Assembly: GCA_044377735.1 (NCBI GenBank)
Contig: JBILYK010000122.1
Coordinates: forward strand, 1-8,415
Length of the DNA stretch: 8,415 bases
Direction of reading: 5' to 3'
Source of the DNA: Tabrizicola_A sp044377735
Lineage (GTDB): Bacteria; Pseudomonadota; Alphaproteobacteria; Rhodobacterales; Rhodobacteraceae
The notes under the pieces were generated by a model that did not search any database, was not told where the DNA came from, and saw nothing but the letters and a program-made list of their open reading frames with translations. The position numbers were made by a program, and so were the translations under genes. How positions within the stretch are numbered: the first letter of the stretch is position 1; each line of letters opens with the position of its first letter. Shown piece after piece: positions 1 through 7,387 of this stretch.

Positions 1-173
1 ACGCCGCTCAGGCGGCTCAATCAGCGCGAAAATCACTGGAAACGGTGCCTGTCTGGCCCCATAGTGCCCTCAAGCGGCAATGTCGGCGCAGCCGAAGCCG
101 TTGATCAGACCTTCCCAAGCTTTACATTGGCAGCCAAAGGCCAAGCCATCTGCAAAAGCTGGCAGGCGGGCGG
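1..173 (+). other. Coding-like left edge, frame unresolved
   Basis: No gene can be assigned with confidence here. Frame 1 is open from the edge to a stop at 277-279. Frame 3 is open from the edge to a TGA at 102-104, then open again to the end of the next gene at 614. The - strand has stops in all three frames. The third-base GC of frames 1 and 3 is similar, so composition does not decide. Possibilities are the last 33 codons of an upstream gene ending at 104, or the front of the following gene interrupted by a nonsense change or frameshift. I see no promoter and no tRNA-like structure. Confidence 0.3.
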
Positions 174-614
174 TTGTGGCGCGGTTACAGCGGCGATTTC
201 AGCGTCGAGATCGGGCTTCCGGGCGATGTGCTGCCGATCCTTCCCGCCGCTGATCCCCAAACCCGCGCGGCGGCTTTAATGACTGCCGCCGAAGCGCTTG
301 CTGCACCTGGCCCTTCGCCCAAAGCGGTGCCCGGTGTTGCTTTGCGTGATGAGCAAAACAGGGCTTGGGCGATTTATCGGGCCAATGCGCAGGGCCTTTC
401 CATTGGTCCGCCGCTGGGGCAGCTGTCACCCGAGGCGGTGGCCGACATCGCTCGGATTGCAGGGTGCGACGTGGCTGCACTGCCGGGCCGGATTGGCGGT
501 TTCTTCCTGTCCGGGGCTGCGACCTGCACCTGGACCGATGGTGATGACAGCGGCATCGCCTTGGTTCAAGTGGTGTGCGGCCTTGCCTCAATTTCAATGG
601 AGGGTAATCCGTGA
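174..614 (+). CDS. Unrecognised small protein coupled to drmA
   Basis: I do not recognise this protein of about 146 residues, rich in alanine, glycine and proline. It has no visible signal peptide, membrane segment, zinc cluster or nuclease motif. Codon use in this frame looks genuinely coding to the end: the third bases are rich in G and C, and the last codons run into the drmA ribosome binding site. The start is weak. TTG at 174 is the first plausible codon, with only a poor GGCGGG-like site before it, and no ATG or GTG lies in frame between the TGA at 102 and this point. It may therefore be the C-terminal part of a larger or broken gene. Its stop (612-614) overlaps the drmA start (611) as GTGA, which implies translational coupling and a role connected with the DISARM core. 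It could be an unassigned accessory subunit or a decayed gene. Confidence 0.55.
   Translation: MWRGYSGDFSVEIGLPGDVLPILPAADPQTRAAALMTAAEALAAPGPSPKAVPGVALRDEQNRAWAIYRANAQGLSIGPPLGQLSPEAVADIARIAGCDVAALPGRIGGFFLSGAATCTWTDGDDSGIALVQVVCGLASISMEGNP
599..604 (+). promoter_or_regulatory. Shine-Dalgarno site of drmA
   Basis: GGAGGG lies six bases before the GTG at 611, inside the end of the preceding gene. It is a near-perfect ribosome binding site and decides for the GTG start of drmA. The nearby ATG at 618 is out of frame. Confidence 0.8.
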
Positions 615-3600
615 GAGATGACACCGCGCGCCAGTTAATCGTCAACCGTCTGCATGAAGATCTGATTGGCCCGCTGGACGGCGCGCAGGAGACTTTTACT
701 GACCGGCCGACCGACAGGTATCTGACCGGAATGCTGTTCCCACCCCGCACCGCAATCGCCCAGATCGAGGATGACGACGCCGAGGCGGCAGGCGTTGATA
801 GCGATACGTCGGTCCAGGACGCCGCAAGTCCGTTTTCATCGGCGCTGCGGCCATCTTCTGCCGGGCTGTCCTTTGCTGTCATGGCCGTGGGGGACCGTCC
901 CGCGGCCGTCGATGTCTTTATTTCAGCTGGGGTCTACGTTGCCGCTGACGCCGCTTTAGGGAAGGGCAAAGCGGCGACTAAGGGGGCGAGCAAAGCGGAA
1001 GGCCAGGCCCGGGTTTGGCACCGCGCCGGGGTCACGTTCGAAGATACTTTGCCCATCGGCGAGATTGCCGCTCAAGGCGGGGTGCGGCGCTTGGACGGTG
1101 CAGTACTTGGCATCAACGGAATGCAGCTTTACATCCGAGCCGCCCAGATTGCCGGCGGGCCTGTGCTGGTGACCTTGGCGGTGTCAAATCTGCACCCGAT
1201 TTCCAGCGGCACTGATCCTGACGAACTGGTGTTTTTTCAGGTGGAACTGATCGCACGCCCGGCACCGGGGACGCGGTTCTGCGAAAAACCCGCTTCCTTG
1301 CGGCAAGTCGATGTCGAGGACGACGACCTTGCCGCCGCCGCGTTGATCTATCGCGATGTACGCGACTATGTGGTGGGCCATACTTGTGCCGCGCGGTTCG
1401 TCGAAGAGGGGGGCGAGGTCACGGAGTTGGGCACCGACTGGCTGCCCACGGCCATTGTGCGCAAACCGCGCGAAACTGGTGATCCGATCCTTGACGCGCT
1501 GACCAAAGCCGGGCAGGGAGAGGGACAGGATGGGCCGCTGGATGCCAAATGGCTGTCAGAGGCCCCAGCTGATCAGATGCTGGCCGGGCTTGCCCAGCTT
1601 GTGGCACTGTATGAAACTTGGATCGATGCCGCGGGGGTCAAAGGCCAGGCCCTGAGAGACCCTGCGTTGCGCGCCCGGTTCCTGGTGCACGCGGCCACTT
1701 GTCATGCCACTGCGGGACGTATCCGGGCGGGTATTGCCCTTTTGGGCCATGATCCCCATGCCTTGGCAGCGTTCAGGCTGGCCAATCGGGCGATGTGGCT
1801 ACAAGACCGCTGGAAAAAGGACCGCCAAGACCGCAAGGACCGGCTGACTTGGCGGCCCTTTCAGCTGGCTTTTGTGCTGTTGACGCTTTGTTCGGCCAGC
1901 TCGGGCACCGATCCTGACCGCGAGGTGATGGACCTGCTGTGGTTCCCAACGGGGGGTGGCAAGACCGAGGCTTACCTGCTGTTGACCGCCTATGTGATCT
2001 TTCTTCGACGCTTGCGTGCGGCGGGTGGGCCCGAAGGGGCCGGGGTCACGGTTTTCATGCGCTACACCCTCCGGCTTTTGACGATCCAGCAGTTCCAGCG
2101 TGCCGCGGCGATGATCCTTGCCTGCGATCTGTTGCGCAAAAGTCCCAACCTTACGGGCGCTACACAGCTGCCCGACCATTTTGCCTTCGATGCACCGATT
2201 GCGATTGGGTTGTGGGTGGGCGCTGACTCCGTACCCAACAGACTGACCGAAGCGATCGAGGCCCTGACCCGTGAAAGCCTTGGCGATCAGCCCGCATCAA
2301 ACCCGCGCCGCCTGACACGCTGCCCCCAGTGCAATGGGTTGCTGCATTGGGCGGCGAATGACGCCAAGACCGACCTGCAGGTGACCTGCCGCAGCGCGGG
2401 TTGCAGCCTTGCAGGCGCGCCCTTGCCGGTGGTGACGGTGGACGATCTGATTTACGACCGCCTGCCCGCCCTGATGATCGGCACCGCCGACAAATACGCC
2501 CAACTTGCACGCGAGCCGAGGACGGGAAAGCTGTTCGGTCTGGGCACGAACCACGCTCCGCCCGACCTTATCATACAAGATGAATTGCACCTGATCTCGG
2601 GGCCTTTGGGCACCATATCGGGGCTTTATGAAATCGCCATTGACGAGTTGTGCAGCCATCAGGGCAACCGGCCCAAGGTTATCGGTTCAACGGCCACCAT
2701 CCGCCGCGCCGAAACACAAATCCGCGCCCTGTTTGACCGCAAGGCCGCTCAGTTTCCGCCGCCCGGTCTGGACCACGACAATTCGGGGTTTGCCGCCACC
2801 GATGAAAGCGATCCAGGTCGGCTTTATGTTGGTGTTACCACGACCGGCCGGTCGGCCAAGTTTACCTTGCAGGCGGTCATGGCCTCTTTGATGCAGGCAG
2901 CTGCCAACTCACAGATTCCAGCAGCACAGGGAGATGGCTATTGGACACTGGTAGCCTATTTCAACGCTTTGCGGGAACTGGGCGGCGCGCTGACGCTGGC
3001 GCGCGACGACGTTGGCCGGTCAATCAAGCAATATGCCCAAAGGAGACCCGATGAAGATGAGCGTGAGCTGCCGCCCCCGGTCGAACTGACCAGCCGGATC
3101 AGCGCGTCCCAGATCAACGAAATCCTGGACCGGCTGGATCAGCCGCGCGGCCATGCCGATTGTGTGTCAATGGTATTGGCTAGCAACATGATCTCGGTCG
3201 GCGTCGATGTGGCGCGGCTGGGGGTGATGGTGGTCAACGGTCAGCCAAAGACGATTGCCGAATATATCCAGGCCACCAGCCGGGTCGGGCGCGCCGCCAT
3301 TCCCGGGTTGGTTGTATCGATTTGCAACGCCAACAAGCCGCGCGACCGCAGCCGCTATGAAAGCTTTCAAAACTGGCACCGTGCGCTTTATCGCGATGTC
3401 GAGGCAACCGGCGTCACCCCCTTTGCCGAACGCGCCCGCGAACGTGCCTTGCATGCGGCCTTTGTCATCTGTGCTCGCCACTTGATCCCCGAGCTACGCC
3501 ACAGCCCTTCGGGCGCGATGGCGGTGCGACCCGCGCTTGAGGAGATCCTTGGTCGCATCGTGGCGCGTGCGCGCTCGGTTCAACAAAGCCCCGCCGAAAC

Positions 3601-3814
3601 CGCAGGGGCTGAGGGAGAGCTGCGGACCTTCCTTGATCTTTGGGTCAACCGGCCGGATCTGACCGAATACTGGGACAAGTGGAAGAACAGCCTGCTGACT
3701 TCTGCCGAAGAGGCGCAGGACAAAAGCCGCACGGCTGGGCTTTTGCCGCGCCCGACCCCCAATTCCCTGCGCTCGGTCGAGGCGTCAACAGCCTTTGCCC
3801 TGCGCGACTATTGA
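611..3814 (+). CDS. drmA: DrmA, SF2 helicase of DISARM
   Basis: This is the helicase of the DISARM core, an ATP-driven SF2 motor of the YprA family that acts with DrmB on invading DNA in the cytoplasm. The N-terminal domain has the DrmA-type signatures RPTDRYLTG (32-40) and RPSSAGLSF (80-88). The helicase core follows: a Q-motif-like WRPFQ (414-418), Walker A FPTGGGKTE (445-453), a motif Ia region RYTLRLLT...QQFQR (484-497), a four-cysteine ribbon (C571, C574, C593, C598), the DELH box (657-660), GSTAT (692-696), SVGVD (862-866) and the arginine-finger motif QATSRVGR (887-894). All catalytic motifs look intact. The stretch after motif VI, including VEATGVTPFAERARERALHA, is typical of DrmA. 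The GTG start is fixed by GGAGGG six bases upstream and overlaps the previous gene's stop; drmB follows after 16 bases. In related single-chain helicases (MrfA/YprA) the DUF1998 domain is fused, whereas here it is the separate drmB product. Confidence in the family is high; the DISARM role rests on family knowledge. Confidence 0.93.
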   Translation: MRDDTARQLIVNRLHEDLIGPLDGAQETFTDRPTDRYLTGMLFPPRTAIAQIEDDDAEAAGVDSDTSVQDAASPFSSALRPSSAGLSFAVMAVGDRPAAVDVFISAGVYVAADAALGKGKAATKGASKAEGQARVWHRAGVTFEDTLPIGEIAAQGGVRRLDGAVLGINGMQLYIRAAQIAGGPVLVTLAVSNLHPISSGTDPDELVFFQVELIARPAPGTRFCEKPASLRQVDVEDDDLAAAALIYRDVRDYVVGHTCAARFVEEGGEVTELGTDWLPTAIVRKPRETGDPILDALTKAGQGEGQDGPLDAKWLSEAPADQMLAGLAQLVALYETWIDAAGVKGQALRDPALRARFLVHAATCHATAGRIRAGIALLGHDPHALAAFRLANRAMWLQDRWKKDRQDRKDRLTWRPFQLAFVLLTLCSASSGTDPDREVMDLLWFPTGGGKTEAYLLLTAYVIFLRRLRAAGGPEGAGVTVFMRYTLRLLTIQQFQRAAAMILACDLLRKSPNLTGATQLPDHFAFDAPIAIGLWVGADSVPNRLTEAIEALTRESLGDQPASNPRRLTRCPQCNGLLHWAANDAKTDLQVTCRSAGCSLAGAPLPVVTVDDLIYDRLPALMIGTADKYAQLAREPRTGKLFGLGTNHAPPDLIIQDELHLISGPLGTISGLYEIAIDELCSHQGNRPKVIGSTATIRRAETQIRALFDRKAAQFPPPGLDHDNSGFAATDESDPGRLYVGVTTTGRSAKFTLQAVMASLMQAAANSQIPAAQGDGYWTLVAYFNALRELGGALTLARDDVGRSIKQYAQRRPDEDERELPPPVELTSRISASQINEILDRLDQPRGHADCVSMVLASNMISVGVDVARLGVMVVNGQPKTIAEYIQATSRVGRAAIPGLVVSICNANKPRDRSRYESFQNWHRALYRDVEATGVTPFAERARERALHAAFVICARHLIPELRHSPSGAMAVRPALEEILGRIVARARSVQQSPAETAGAEGELRTFLDLWVNRPDLTEYWDKWKNSLLTSAEEAQDKSRTAGLLPRPTPNSLRSVEASTAFALRDY

Positions 3815-3818
3815 ATGT

Positions 3819-3823
3819 GAGGG
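3819..3823 (+). promoter_or_regulatory. Shine-Dalgarno site of drmB
   Basis: GAGGG sits seven bases before the ATG at 3831 and just after the drmA stop (3812-3814). It supports the ATG start over an in-frame TTG at 3795, which would lie inside drmA and adds residues unlike the DrmB family. Confidence 0.7.
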
Positions 3824-3830
3824 TGCCCCC

Positions 3831-5687
3831 ATGACCGGAATCGGCAAGATCAGACGCAGCCAGGTGATCGGTACCTACGGCCCTGGCGCGATCATCGACT
3901 TTCGCAGCCCCGAAGGCGCGCCGATTTCGGCGGTTTCGGGTGGGCTTGAGCTGTGGGAAGAAGCAAAACTGGACCATCGTCAACGCATCCACGAGGTGCG
4001 GTTGCAAGCCAGTCTCAAGGTGGATTTCTTCCACCAGCCGCCGGTGGGAAAATACAAGACCGCTGCCAGGGACGCCAAGGGTTATGCCATCGAGGAAGAC
4101 CGCGAACTCCCCGCCGTCCGTTTCCCCGAATGGTGTTTCTGCCCGTCCTGCGATCGTCTGAAACACATCCGCGACTGGGTCAGCGATCCGGCCAAGCCTG
4201 ACCGTTGGTGCCCGGTTTGCTCGGGGCAAAAGGGCAAGCCCAAGCGGCAGTTTGTCGTGCCCGTGCGTCTGGTTGTTGCCTGCGAAGCCGGGCATCTGGA
4301 CGAGTTTCCTTGGGATCGTTGGGTTGGCCATGTCGAAGGCTGCAAGCGGCGCGATCTGAAACTGGTCGGCGAGGCGGCCGGTCTGGCTGGCCTCGTTGTG
4401 AAATGTGACGGCTGCGGGGCCGAGAAATCCCTGGCCAAGGCTTATGGCCCCCACGCGCTCGAGCGGATCGGCCACAGTTGCACCGGCCGCCGCCCTTGGC
4501 TGCCGCTGGCCCACCGCGAGGCCTGTGGCCATGCCGCCGCCGTCATCCAGCGCGGCGCGTCCAATGCCTGGTTTCCCATCGTGGAAAGCGCCATTGACAT
4601 CCCGCCCTTCAGCGATGAATTCACGCAATTCATTCGTCAGGAACAGTATTGGAAGGCCTTCAAGGCGCTGGGCGATCCGGCTCATATCCGCGGCGTGATC
4701 GAGGATAACGAGTTGATGGAGGAATGGCACGGTCCCCCCATGACCCTGCGCGAGATGGAGGCGCAGATCCGCCGCATTTTTGACCGCGATCAACAAGGAC
4801 CGGAAACCGACCTGCGCGCCGAAGAATACGCCCGGCTCGTCGCCCCTCCGACCCAAGGCGTCACGGACCGCAACTTCAAGATCGAGGTCGAGGCCATCCC
4901 GGACGGGCTGGCGGGGTTTGTGGGCCACCTTGTTAGGGTTGAACGCCTGCGCGAGGTGCGGGTTCTGACCGGTTTTACCCGCCTGACCGCGCTGGGCCAG
5001 GAAAAACAGGCCCGCGAACCAGCCAGCTTGTCTGCCAGCAAGAAAAAAAACTGGTTACCCGCCGTCGAAGTATTTGGTGAGGGGATATTCGTCACCCTTG
5101 ACCTTGTGCGCCTGCGCGAATGGGAGCAGCGGCCCCCGGTGTGCGCGCGCATCGCGGCGCTGAACGCGCAGCTGGAACAGGCGGCCAAAGCGCGGGGCGG
5201 AACGCCGGTGGCCCCTTGGCCGCTGACGGCCCGGCGTGTCCTGATCCATACCCTATGTCACGCCGTCATTGACCGTCTGTCCCTTGACTGCGGCTATTCC
5301 AGCTCTTCGGTCCGCGAGCGTCTCTACTCCGGGCCCGAGGGCAGCGACATGGCCGGGTTCCTGATCTACACCTCGGCCCCCGGCGCCGACGGCACACTGG
5401 GCGGCTTGTCGCGCGAAGGGCGCGCCGAACGCTTTGGCGCGACCCTGCGCAAAGCGATTGACGACACGCGCTGGTGCTCATCTGACCCCTTGTGCTCGGA
5501 CGGGCTGGCGGCGCTGTTCGACAGCGGCAACCACGCGGCTTGTCATGCTTGCTGCTTCCTGCCTGAAACCGCTTGCGAGCATTTCAATCAATACCTTGAC
5601 CGCGCCTTGGTGACCGGCACGCCCGAAGAACAGTCGCAACCTGGCGAAACGCCTCTCTCCCTTGCATTCTTCCCGTCAGGATATTGA
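3831..5687 (+). CDS. drmB: DrmB, DUF1998 (MZB) zinc protein of DISARM
   Basis: DrmB is the partner of the DrmA helicase; the two form the DNA-binding DISARM core complex. The 618-residue protein starts with the family's RRSQVIGTYGPGAIIDF stretch. It then has a cysteine ribbon (C104, C107, C127, C130), a CEAGHLDEFPW motif (151-161), a second cluster (C192, C195, C217, C232) and QRGASN (240-245). The C-terminal DUF1998 region carries HTLCH (473-477), Y513, GTLGGL (521-526), CSSDPLC (549-555) and the metal-binding CHACCFLPETACE stretch (571-583). This last region corresponds to the MZB domain of MrfA-type helicases, so helicase and zinc domain are split over two adjacent genes. The ATG was chosen because GAGGG lies seven bases upstream and the conserved N-terminus begins there. 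It follows drmA by 16 bases and precedes the NERD gene by 4 bases, in one operon. An A8 run at codons 405-407 is unusual for this GC-rich gene. Confidence 0.93.
   Translation: MTGIGKIRRSQVIGTYGPGAIIDFRSPEGAPISAVSGGLELWEEAKLDHRQRIHEVRLQASLKVDFFHQPPVGKYKTAARDAKGYAIEEDRELPAVRFPEWCFCPSCDRLKHIRDWVSDPAKPDRWCPVCSGQKGKPKRQFVVPVRLVVACEAGHLDEFPWDRWVGHVEGCKRRDLKLVGEAAGLAGLVVKCDGCGAEKSLAKAYGPHALERIGHSCTGRRPWLPLAHREACGHAAAVIQRGASNAWFPIVESAIDIPPFSDEFTQFIRQEQYWKAFKALGDPAHIRGVIEDNELMEEWHGPPMTLREMEAQIRRIFDRDQQGPETDLRAEEYARLVAPPTQGVTDRNFKIEVEAIPDGLAGFVGHLVRVERLREVRVLTGFTRLTALGQEKQAREPASLSASKKKNWLPAVEVFGEGIFVTLDLVRLREWEQRPPVCARIAALNAQLEQAAKARGGTPVAPWPLTARRVLIHTLCHAVIDRLSLDCGYSSSSVRERLYSGPEGSDMAGFLIYTSAPGADGTLGGLSREGRAERFGATLRKAIDDTRWCSSDPLCSDGLAALFDSGNHAACHACCFLPETACEHFNQYLDRALVTGTPEEQSQPGETPLSLAFFPSGY
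5043..5051 (+). other. A8 tract with A-AAA-AAC slippery heptamer in drmB
   Basis: Eight consecutive A bases followed by C lie at drmB codons 405-407. In the reading frame they contain A-AAA-AAC, a canonical -1 slippery heptamer of the X-XXY-YYZ form. A -1 shift here meets TGA at 5078-5080 after nine codons and would give a product of about 416 residues lacking the whole DUF1998 C-terminal region. A length change of the tract would also shift the frame. Whether slippage occurs is not known, and I have not identified a clear downstream stimulatory structure. Confidence 0.35.
5678..5681 (+). promoter_or_regulatory. Shine-Dalgarno site of the NERD-helicase gene
   Basis: AGGA inside the last codons of drmB lies ten bases before the ATG at 5692. 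It favours this ATG over an in-frame TTG at 5662 within drmB. A second in-frame ATG at 5701 is possible but is further from the site. Confidence 0.5.
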
Positions 5688-5691
5688 TTTT

Positions 5692-7371
5692 ATGGCAAAG
5701 ATGGTTCCGTCCGAGATACCAGAGCTTTTGCTGGCCGACCCCAAGCGACGGGCAGAACGGCATGTATATCAATCGCTTGACCGTGAGTTGGGGGGCGATT
5801 TCACCGTCTATTGGTCGCGCCCCTGGCACCGCTTTCGTCTTGACGGCACAGGCCGCGATGGCAAGGTTGATTTCGTTGTGGCCCATGCAGATCTGGGGGT
5901 TCTGGCGATCGAGGTTAAGGGTGGCACGGTGTCTTGCAACGATCAGGGCCAGTGGGTTTCGGTTTCGGGCAGCGGCACGCCCTATAACCTTAAGCGCAGT
6001 CCAGTGACCCAGGCGATGGAAGGCAAGCACGAGCTGAACCGCAGGCTTAAAAGGCTCGCGGCCCTGTCAAGACGGACCCTTAACATGTGTCATGGTGTGG
6101 TTCTGCCCGACAACAGCCGCCCCACGAAAGACCTGGGCGCCGACGCCCCGTTGGAGCTCTTTGCCTTTGGCAATGAAATTGGTGCGGGTAAACTGGGGGA
6201 CTGGGTGCGCGAGGCGCTGATGCGGGGTGCCAAGGCCTGCGATCCGCTTGGCCCCGAGGGCATGAGGGCGCTTCACGAAATCATTGCGGCCGAATTTGAA
6301 CTGCGTCCGCATCTGGCCAGCGCGCTGGCCCATGACATGAAGAAGATCGAACTTCTGACCGCCGAACAGGCCTATGTGTTGGAATCGCTGGCTGGAAATC
6401 CGCAAATGGCCATTGCCGGGGCGGCTGGCACTGGCAAGACCCTGCTTGCGCTGGAAAAGTCCATGCGTTGCGCCAAAGCAGGCGATCGCACCTTGCTCAC
6501 GTGCTTTAACAACGCGCTTGCGGCGCATCTGAAGGGACTTGTCGGCGAGGTAGAGAACCTGACAATCGCCGGGTTTCATGAACTTTGCGGCAAGGTGGCC
6601 CATCAGGCCAAAGTTTCGGTGCCCGATCTCCAAGGCCCAGTATTCTATAGCAAGACCCTGCCCAATGCGTTGGAACAAGCGATGCAGGCCCGCCCTGACC
6701 TTGCCTATGACGCGATCATTGTCGATGAGGGCCAGGACTTTGACCGCGAATGGTATGACACCCTGCGGCTGTCTTTGAAAGACATGGACGCCTGCACATT
6801 CCATGTCTTTTTTGATGACAACCAGCGGATCTATGGCGGCGCGCAAAGCTTTGTCGATGAACTGCCAAAACTGTCGTTCCGCTTGATCCGCAATCTGCGC
6901 AATACCCGCGCGATTCACCGCTGCCTGACGCCCTGGTATGACGCGCGCGGCGCGATTTCGGCCGGGCCCGCCGGGCAGCCCGTCGATTGGATCGAGGTCA
7001 AATCCAAAGAGCAAGCCTATACCAACGCCAGCGCGTTTGTGGCCGATCTTATCAAGACCGCGCAGCTGCAAGCGTCAGATATCGCGATCCTGACCGGGGG
7101 CGCACGCGATAAATGCGGGCTTTTCTCCCACGCGCAAATCGGCGGTGCGGTGCCGATCTCTGCCTCGGACCTGCGCGGTAAAAACCGCATCTGGTGTGAC
7201 ACCGCGCGACGTTTCAAGGGTTTGGAAGCGAAATGCGTGGTGCTTGTCGATATCGATCAGCTGATTGATGATGAACTGATCTATGTCGCCCTAAGCCGCC
7301 CGTCGCTTTTGCTTCGGGTGATCGGCCTGCCTGCGGACATATTGCGGCTAAAGGGCGGGTTAGGCAGCTAA
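5692..7371 (+). CDS. NERD nuclease-domain / SF1 helicase fusion
   Basis: This 559-residue protein joins two domains. The N-terminal NERD domain (about 10-130), related to PD-(D/E)xK-type nucleases, shows the expected acidic and lysine residues: E22, D60 in GKVDFVV, and E74-V-K76. The SF1 helicase core (about 220-559, UvrD/DUF2075-like) has a Q-motif LTAEQ (222-226), Walker A GAAGTGKT (243-250), CFNNALA (271-277), FHELC (295-299), Walker B DEGQD (345-349), FDDNQRIY (374-381), RNLRNT (400-405), FKGLEA (508-513) and YVALSR (531-536). All motifs are intact, so nuclease and ATPase activity are both plausible but inferred. It begins four bases after the drmB stop and so shares its operon. It occupies the slot where DISARM normally has drmC, a phospholipase-D-fold protein; no HxK motif of that fold is seen. 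A likely role is to cut or process DNA engaged by DrmAB. A general DNA-repair helicase caught in the island is the alternative, but the tight coupling argues against it. Confidence 0.88.
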   Translation: MAKMVPSEIPELLLADPKRRAERHVYQSLDRELGGDFTVYWSRPWHRFRLDGTGRDGKVDFVVAHADLGVLAIEVKGGTVSCNDQGQWVSVSGSGTPYNLKRSPVTQAMEGKHELNRRLKRLAALSRRTLNMCHGVVLPDNSRPTKDLGADAPLELFAFGNEIGAGKLGDWVREALMRGAKACDPLGPEGMRALHEIIAAEFELRPHLASALAHDMKKIELLTAEQAYVLESLAGNPQMAIAGAAGTGKTLLALEKSMRCAKAGDRTLLTCFNNALAAHLKGLVGEVENLTIAGFHELCGKVAHQAKVSVPDLQGPVFYSKTLPNALEQAMQARPDLAYDAIIVDEGQDFDREWYDTLRLSLKDMDACTFHVFFDDNQRIYGGAQSFVDELPKLSFRLIRNLRNTRAIHRCLTPWYDARGAISAGPAGQPVDWIEVKSKEQAYTNASAFVADLIKTAQLQASDIAILTGGARDKCGLFSHAQIGGAVPISASDLRGKNRIWCDTARRFKGLEAKCVVLVDIDQLIDDELIYVALSRPSLLLRVIGLPADILRLKGGLGS

Positions 7372-7387
7372 GCGGTCAGTTTGCCCG
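7372..7387. other. 16-base convergent gap between operon and methyltransferase
   Basis: The stop of the NERD-helicase (7369-7371, + strand) and the stop of the methyltransferase (7388-7390, read on the - strand) face each other across 16 bases. I see no convincing terminator: only a 5-bp stem, AAGCG/CGCTT at 7370-7374 and 7391-7395, with a 16-base loop and no T tract. Transcription from each side may therefore run into the opposite gene. Confidence 0.5.

Noticed and set aside
199..882. Open frame of 227 codons on the - strand
   Set aside because: It runs antisense across the end of the small gene and the conserved DrmA N-terminus, and its composition is arginine- and serine-rich as expected of a shadow.
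3795..3830. Extended TTG start for DrmB
   Set aside because: It would begin within drmA. The ATG at 3831 has GAGGG seven bases upstream and the conserved family N-terminus starts just after it.
3645..4928. Open frame of 427 codons on the - strand
   Set aside because: It lies antisense to the drmA end and the conserved DrmB zinc region. The sense frames carry the family motifs, and the antisense product looks like a GC-rich shadow with no recognised domain.
5662..5691. Extended TTG start for the NERD-helicase
   Set aside because: It overlaps the end of drmB without a good ribosome binding site. The ATG at 5692 has AGGA upstream and gives a normal NERD N-terminus.
6067..7071. Open frame of 334 codons on the - strand
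   Set aside because: It is antisense to the SF1 helicase motifs of the NERD protein; no recognised domain, typical of high-GC genomes.
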